From SIG291 sp045543455 (lineage in GTDB: Bacteria > Bacillota > Clostridia > Lachnospirales > Lachnospiraceae): 17,350 nucleotides of DNA. Both the position numbers and the translations under genes were made by a program. The notes below the pieces were generated by a model that worked only from the letters and a program-made list of their open reading frames with translations, was not told the DNA's origin and did no database searches. The stretch spans positions 1 through 17,350 of the forward strand of contig JAZQMK010000017.1 in NCBI GenBank assembly GCA_045543455.1, read 5' to 3'. The first letter of the stretch is position 1. Each line of letters starts with the position of its first letter. This document shows positions 13,709 through 17,350 of this stretch, one piece after another.

Positions 13709-14521
13709 ATGTTAAAGATTACTAATTTAAAAAAATATTACGGACAGGCAAGGGGGACGGATGACGTCTCTTTTTCTGTTAAAAAAGGAGAAATATTTGG
13801 ATATATTGGTCCAAATGGTGCTGGAAAATCAACCACAATAAGATGCATAATGAATTTAATTAACAAAGATGGCGGCAGTATTGAATTTAATGGAAAAGAG
13901 CTTATTAAAAATGATGTAAAGGCCTATGAGCAAATCGGATATCTTCCAAGTGAACCGGCTCTTTATAAAGAACTAAAGGTTATTGATATGTTAAAATATA
14001 ATGATAGCTTTTATAAGCAAGATACTATGCCTAAGGCATTGGCTCTTGCTAAAAAACTACAATTAGATACTGACAAAAAGATAGAAGAACTTTCACTGGG
14101 TAATACTAAAAAGGTAGGTATTATCCTTAGTCTTATGCATGATCCGAAACTGGTAATAATGGACGAGGCTACAAGCGGGCTTGATCCGCTTATGCAGGAA
14201 GAGGTATATAAAATAATACTAGAGGAAAAGGCGCAGGGAACAACATTTTTATTTTCAAGCCATAACCTTTTGGAAGTGAAGAAGCTTTGCGATACGGTAG
14301 GTATAATAAAGGACGGAAAAATTATAAAGCTTGCCCCTACAAATAATCTGACCGCAACAGAGGTTTATAAGGTGAAATATGTGGAAAATGGCAAAGAAAC
14401 AAGCCTTATATATAAAGACGACATAAATATACTTATCAAAGAGCTTAGTGAAAAAAAGCTTGAAAAGCTTTTGATAGAAGAACCGGATTTAGAAGAAATA
14501 TTTATGCATTATTACGAATAG
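13709..14521 (+). CDS. ABC-2 type transporter ATP-binding protein
   Basis: This cytosolic ATPase of 270 residues is the energy subunit for the permease that follows. Motifs are Walker A GPNGAGKST (34-42), a signature variant LSLGNTKK (128-135; the usual LSGGQ is altered, common in this subfamily), Walker B LVIMDEATSGLDP (148-160) and the switch His185. The C-terminal part, about 215-270, matches the short extension of drug- or antibiotic-exporting ABC-2 ATPases. It starts eight bases after the deaminase stop behind AGAGGTAGAT, so it likely belongs to the same transcript. The substrate is unknown. Confidence 0.93.
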   Translation: MLKITNLKKYYGQARGTDDVSFSVKKGEIFGYIGPNGAGKSTTIRCIMNLINKDGGSIEFNGKELIKNDVKAYEQIGYLPSEPALYKELKVIDMLKYNDSFYKQDTMPKALALAKKLQLDTDKKIEELSLGNTKKVGIILSLMHDPKLVIMDEATSGLDPLMQEEVYKIILEEKAQGTTFLFSSHNLLEVKKLCDTVGIIKDGKIIKLAPTNNLTATEVYKVKYVENGKETSLIYKDDINILIKELSEKKLEKLLIEEPDLEEIFMHYYE

Positions 14522-14531
14522 GCGGTGGATT

Positions 14532-15305
14532 ATGTTTAAGAGAGAAATAATGATAAATTTAAAAGGTTTTATAATATGGGCGCTGGTATTTGTTGTAACA
14601 TTTTCTTTTGTATTTGCAATGTATCCATCCATTATTGAATCAGGTGGCGAGGAAATTGATAAAATGCTTCAAAGCTTTCCACCGGAAATGTTAGAGGCTA
14701 TGAATATGACCTCCATTTCAACAGCATTTGGCTGGGTAAGCTCTGAAGGTATGATTATGGTAATTCTAGGTGTCAGCATTTATAGTTCAATGCTTGGAAT
14801 CAATGCGGTTTACCGCGAAAAGAAGGATAAAACAATTGAGTATCTTGCTACAAAACCGGTGACCACAGGCAAGATTATAACAAAAAAGGTTTTGGCTGAC
14901 CTTTGTTTAATCGTGGCGCTTACAGTTATAATTGCAATTACAATTATGATTGGATTGGCATGTACGGAAGAACTGGATGTAAAGCTTACACTTTTAATGA
15001 CGCTTACGCCGATACTTGTATATTTGCCTTTCTATTTTTTGAGTTTGTTTTTATCAGTTGCATTTAAGGGAAATGCAGGACTTGCAATGGGAATACCATT
15101 TATAATGTATGTGGTTTTGATAATATCAAAACTTGCAGACTTTTTAGAAAAATTAAAATACATTAATCTCTATACCTTAAGCGATACAGCTACCATAGTA
15201 AAAGATAAAGAAATAAATGTTGCAACCATAGTGATATCGATAGTGTTGTCTATTGTTTTGTATGCTGGGGCGCACTGGTTGTATGGGAAAAAAGAGATGG
15301 TGTAG
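14532..15305 (+). CDS. ABC-2 type transporter permease
   Basis: This 257-residue membrane protein has six predicted segments at about 10-30, 73-92, 118-140, 150-175, 180-200 and 228-250. The loop after the second segment reads VYREKKDKTIEYLATKPV, the recognisable linker of the ABC2_membrane_2 permeases (NatB/DrrB-like). The first outer loop of about 40 residues (30-72) is rich in Met and Glu. Its ATG follows GGTGG, ten bases after the ATPase stop. With the upstream ATPase it should form an exporter, though lipid, antibiotic or ion cannot be told from sequence alone. Confidence 0.88.
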   Translation: MFKREIMINLKGFIIWALVFVVTFSFVFAMYPSIIESGGEEIDKMLQSFPPEMLEAMNMTSISTAFGWVSSEGMIMVILGVSIYSSMLGINAVYREKKDKTIEYLATKPVTTGKIITKKVLADLCLIVALTVIIAITIMIGLACTEELDVKLTLLMTLTPILVYLPFYFLSLFLSVAFKGNAGLAMGIPFIMYVVLIISKLADFLEKLKYINLYTLSDTATIVKDKEINVATIVISIVLSIVLYAGAHWLYGKKEMV

Positions 15306-15321
15306 GAGAGACTGGAAATAG

Positions 15322-15349
15322 TTGAAAATACGCATATTTACGATATGTA
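15322..15349 (+). promoter_or_regulatory. Possible promoter of the XRE regulator gene
   Basis: TTGAAA (15322-15327) and TATGTA (15344-15349) are separated by 16 bases. The -10 lies inside the first ATATGTAAAA half-site of the palindromic array, as expected of an autoregulated gene. Both boxes are weak matches. Confidence 0.35.
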
Positions 15350-15388
15350 AAACATCTTTTACATATGAAAAAAACCATATGTAAAAGA
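15343..15388. promoter_or_regulatory. Palindromic array upstream of the XRE regulator (likely operator)
   Basis: TCTTTTACATATG (15355-15367) and CATATGTAAAAGA (15376-15388) form a perfect 13-bp inverted repeat around an 8-base A-rich loop. A third, same-orientation copy of ATATGTAAAA lies at 15343-15352 and can alternatively pair with 15357-15366. The three alternating half-sites next to an XRE gene suggest a repressor operator. No T run follows the stem, so it is not a classic terminator, although it also sits 50 bases after the transporter stop. Confidence 0.6.
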
Positions 15389-15447
15389 CCTTTGATTGAT
15401 AAAAATTTTCACCTTTGCTATGTTGGAGAAGAAAGGAGATGAAGAAA

Positions 15448-16029
15448 ATGAATCTTAGTTCGCAAATCAAAAAATATCGTAACGAGTTGTCTATGTCTCA
15501 AGATGAGCTGGCAGAAAAAATATTTGTCTCACGTCAGTCAGTATCTAATTGGGAAAACGATAAGACATATCCGGATATTAAAAGTTTAGTGCTCTTAAGT
15601 GAAGTTTTCCAAGTTTCCCTTGATCAATTAGTCAAAGGAGATTTAGAAATTATGAAAAAAGAAATTACAACTCAGGAAATGGCAAACTTTCAAAAGGATG
15701 CTTCAATTATGACCGTATTTATGGTGCTTATGTTGATAACTCCAATACCATTGGCACATTTTCTTGGCTGGTGGGGCATGTTGGTATATGTAATTATTGC
15801 AGCGGTAGGATTGTATTATTGTTTACGTGTGGAAAAACACAAGAAAAAATATGACATTCAGACTTACAAAGAAATAAACGCTTTTATGGAGGGAAAAAGT
15901 CTGGATGAAATTGAAACGGCAAGAGAAAGCGGTAAACGCCCATATCAGAAAGCACTTTCGGCTATTGGTGGCGGAGTGCTTGCACTGGTTGTTTGTGGAC
16001 TTATGGCATGGATTTTTAGTAAATTATAA
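15448..16029 (+). CDS. Membrane-bound XRE-family transcriptional regulator
   Basis: The gene encodes a DNA-binding protein with membrane anchors. I choose the ATG at 15448, nine bases after AAAGGAG; a closer ATG at 15439 overlaps the site and a TTG at 15415 has none. The 193 residues open with a helix-turn-helix of XRE type at about 5-60 (SQDELAEKIFVSRQSVSNWENDK is the recognition part), followed by a linker and membrane segments at about 87-104, 109-126 and 171-190. This layout, XRE plus C-terminal membrane helices, is common in Clostridia next to transporters and dehydrogenases. It probably controls itself through the palindromes upstream, and perhaps the SDR gene 34 bases downstream or the transporter upstream. 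Confidence 0.85.
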   Translation: MNLSSQIKKYRNELSMSQDELAEKIFVSRQSVSNWENDKTYPDIKSLVLLSEVFQVSLDQLVKGDLEIMKKEITTQEMANFQKDASIMTVFMVLMLITPIPLAHFLGWWGMLVYVIIAAVGLYYCLRVEKHKKKYDIQTYKEINAFMEGKSLDEIETARESGKRPYQKALSAIGGGVLALVVCGLMAWIFSKL

Positions 16030-16063
16030 GAAACTGTAACATTATTTTGCAGGAGGCTTGAAT

Positions 16064-16774
16064 ATGAACTTTGAAAACAAAGTTGTTGTGATTACGGGAG
16101 GTGCGCACGGCATAGGCCTGTGCGCAGCTAATGAATTTAAAAAGTGTGGTGCACATGTAGAAGTAATTGACTGCGTTAAGGGTGAACATTATGTTGGTGA
16201 CGTGGGAAACAAGGAAGATTTGGAAAAATTTGCCCAAGAAGTAATCGAAAAATATGGTCGAGTAGATGTGCTTATTAATAACGCACCACCAAAGATGAAA
16301 GGTATTGATAAATGTAGTTGGGAAGAATTTGAAAATGCTATGAATGTTGGAGTTACAGCACCTTTTTATATGAGCAAATTATTTTTGCCATACTTTTCAA
16401 AAGGGGCAAGTATCATTAACATTTCATCTTCCCGTGATCGTATGAGTCAGGCTCAAACAGAAAGCTATACTGCAGCTAAAGGTGGCATTGCAGCTTTAAC
16501 ACACGCATTGGCAGTAAGTCTTGCCAGAAAGGTTCGTGTAAATTCTATTTCACCTGGATGGATTGATACGGAGTATAGGGTATACGAAGGTCCTGATGCT
16601 ACTCAACAACCAGTGGGACGAGTTGGCAATCCTTATGATATTGTAAATATGATTATGTTTTTAGCTTCAGATAAAGCAGGCTTTATTACTGGTGAAAACA
16701 TTTGCATAGACGGCGGACAATCCAAACTTATGATATATCATGGTGATAATGGTTGGGAATATAAGATTGTATGA
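16064..16774 (+). CDS. Short-chain dehydrogenase/reductase
   Basis: This NAD(P)-linked enzyme of 236 residues starts at the ATG at 16064, seven bases after AGGAGG; a TTG at 16058 is less likely. Motifs are the nucleotide loop TGGAHGIG (11-18), an acidic residue after the second strand (VIDC, Asp36) that suggests NAD over NADP, NNAPP in place of the usual NNAG, and the active site: Ser121-123 with Tyr135 and Lys139 in ESYTAAKG. DTEYRV and the C-terminal FITGENICIDGGQS are typical of the SDR end. The substrate cannot be named. The 3' end overlaps the frame of a probable GNAT remnant by 26 bases. Confidence 0.9.
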   Translation: MNFENKVVVITGGAHGIGLCAANEFKKCGAHVEVIDCVKGEHYVGDVGNKEDLEKFAQEVIEKYGRVDVLINNAPPKMKGIDKCSWEEFENAMNVGVTAPFYMSKLFLPYFSKGASIINISSSRDRMSQAQTESYTAAKGGIAALTHALAVSLARKVRVNSISPGWIDTEYRVYEGPDATQQPVGRVGNPYDIVNMIMFLASDKAGFITGENICIDGGQSKLMIYHGDNGWEYKIV

Positions 16775-16898
16775 AAGATTGGGATATAAAATATTTAAAG
16801 AAGAATTTGTAAGGGAATATATTGTGGTGTACTTAGAAGAGGAATTTTGTGATAATGGATTAGAACTGCCACAGGATATAAAGAAAAGATTAGAGTGA
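16749..16898 (+). pseudogene. Probable C-terminal remnant of a GNAT-type acetyltransferase
   Basis: A 49-codon frame from the ATG at 16749 to the TGA at 16896-16898 reads NIRLYERLGYKIF, then REYIVVYLEEEF. RLYERLGY/F followed by a closing Val-Tyr-Leu strand is how the C-terminal end of many GNAT acetyltransferases reads. The acetyl-CoA binding loop and everything before it are missing, and the start has no ribosome binding site and lies inside the SDR gene in another frame. I read it as a gene stub left by deletion. It might instead be a small expressed protein. It is too short to prove. Confidence 0.5.
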
Positions 16899-16920
16899 TA
16901 GAAAGTAAAGGAGAACAGTT

Positions 16921-17211
16921 ATGGAATTTATGGGAAAAAAGTTAGAAGACATTGTGGTTACACTCCCGTACGAAGATGGTAGTAGTGTAGATTGTGGTGT
17001 TCATTCTTATTTCGAAATTAACAACAAAAAATATTTTGCACTACTTCCACTTAAGGGTGAAAAGGAATTGGATTATTCTGCCAGCTATATGCTTTATGAG
17101 GTAGACGAGGATGAAGAAGGTAACCCTATAGTTATGTATATAGAGGATGATATGGAATACAACATTGCTGCGCAGTATTTTGCTAATAAGATAAAAAAGA
17201 CAAGTAATTAA
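16921..17211 (+). CDS. DUF1292 family protein
   Basis: This acidic protein of 96 residues starts at the ATG at 16921, six bases after AAAGGAG. The family pattern is visible: an early EDG (YEDGSSVDCGV), then the strands YFEINNKKYFALLPL at about 30-44, then an acidic YEVDEDEEGNPIVMYIEDDMEY, and a closing AAQYFANKI. DUF1292 proteins are small Firmicutes proteins, YrzB-like, of unknown function. Here it follows the GNAT stub by 22 bases and is not close to the ruvX/mutS-type neighbours that family members often have. Confidence 0.85.
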   Translation: MEFMGKKLEDIVVTLPYEDGSSVDCGVHSYFEINNKKYFALLPLKGEKELDYSASYMLYEVDEDEEGNPIVMYIEDDMEYNIAAQYFANKIKKTSN

Positions 17212-17214
17212 GGA

Positions 17215-17266
17215 GCTAACTATATAAAAATCAAGTAGATTTTGAAAAAATAGACTTTTAGTTAGC
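17215..17266 (+). repeat. Nested inverted repeat after the DUF1292 gene
   Basis: GCTAACTA (17215-17222) pairs with TAGTTAGC (17259-17266), and inside AAAATC (17227-17232) pairs with GATTTT (17238-17243). It starts three bases after the stop and would form a bulged hairpin. No T run follows, so termination is uncertain. Bases 17267-17350 show nothing I can support. Confidence 0.4.
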
Positions 17267-17350
17267 AAAAGTATGAACCTTGAAAATATGTGAATAATTA
17301 TGGATTTTGTGGCACAACAAATAGACCTTCAAAGAAGGACGTTGCATAAG

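Noticed and set aside
15355..15388. Intrinsic terminator after the ABC-2 permease
   Set aside because: The stem is perfect but no T run follows it (CCTTTGATTG), so it is better read as a regulatory palindrome.
16771..16812. Small 13-codon frame overlapping the SDR stop by ATGA
   Set aside because: It is too short and the other frame at 16749 has clear family resemblance.
17300..17350. Possible new gene start (MDFVAQQ...) at the right edge, and a short frame VNNYGFCG at 17290
   Set aside because: There is no ribosome binding site, no recognisable motif and only about 17 codons are visible, so neither can be supported.
1..17350. CRISPR arrays, tRNA or rRNA genes, insertion sequences and prophage genes
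   Set aside because: No regularly spaced repeats, cloverleaf sequences, transposase catalytic region or phage proteins were seen on reading both strands.

Overview
The window is AT-rich, tightly packed DNA with strong AGGAGG-type ribosome binding sites and sigma-A-like promoters. Its gene set (MecA, a cortex-type GH18 plus a CwlD-like amidase, TsaC next to RpiB, DUF1292, a membrane XRE regulator, an Rpn-type fragment) fits a Gram-positive Clostridia, most likely a Lachnospiraceae relative. This placement is inferred from gene content and style, not from a database match.

Layout: (1) 1-319 is the C-terminal end of an Rpn/PD-(D/E)XK-type protein, followed by a terminator hairpin. (2) 515-5577 is a four-gene module: a large two-domain FtsX permease, its MacB/LolD-type ATPase, an OmpR-type response regulator and a histidine kinase. 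It ends at a perfect 18-bp hairpin shared with the convergent gene. (3) 5682-6449 (minus) is a MecA-type ClpC adaptor with a textbook promoter and a structured leader. (4) 6638-8690 is a promoter, a Ser/Thr kinase fused to a degenerate MinD/CpaE-like domain, a second MinD/CpaE-like protein whose start overlaps it, and a terminator. (5) 8689-15305 begins with a strong promoter and probably forms one long operon: a membrane-anchored SH3-GH18 glycosidase, a CwlD-like amidase, TsaC, an LMW-PTP-like protein, RpiB, dCMP deaminase, and an ABC-2 ATPase/permease pair. (6) 15343-16774 holds a palindromic regulatory region, a membrane-bound XRE regulator and an SDR dehydrogenase. (7) 16749-17211 holds a probable GNAT remnant and a DUF1292 gene.

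The most unusual part is region 4. The kinase frame encodes an intact glycine-rich loop and ATP-binding lysine upstream of its first ATG (6819), yet no ATG, GTG or TTG exists in frame above that ATG. Translation therefore needs a non-canonical start or a +1 shift, or the gene is damaged. The kinase is fused to a P-loop-like domain that has lost the P-loop lysine. The following gene encodes a related domain that also lacks it. No Tad pilus genes are in view, so this looks like a compact kinase/ParA-like signalling pair of unknown job. A second apparent loss of catalysis is the LMW-PTP-like protein, whose CX5R loop has Leu in place of Arg.

How the genes may work together: module 2 looks like a self-contained sensor, regulator and exporter for envelope stress or a peptide/lipid substrate. 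The GH18 and amidase share an operon with housekeeping genes, as peptidoglycan (spore cortex-type) enzymes. The order TsaC, phosphatase-like, RpiB resembles the ywlC-ywlE-rpiB neighbourhood of Bacillus.
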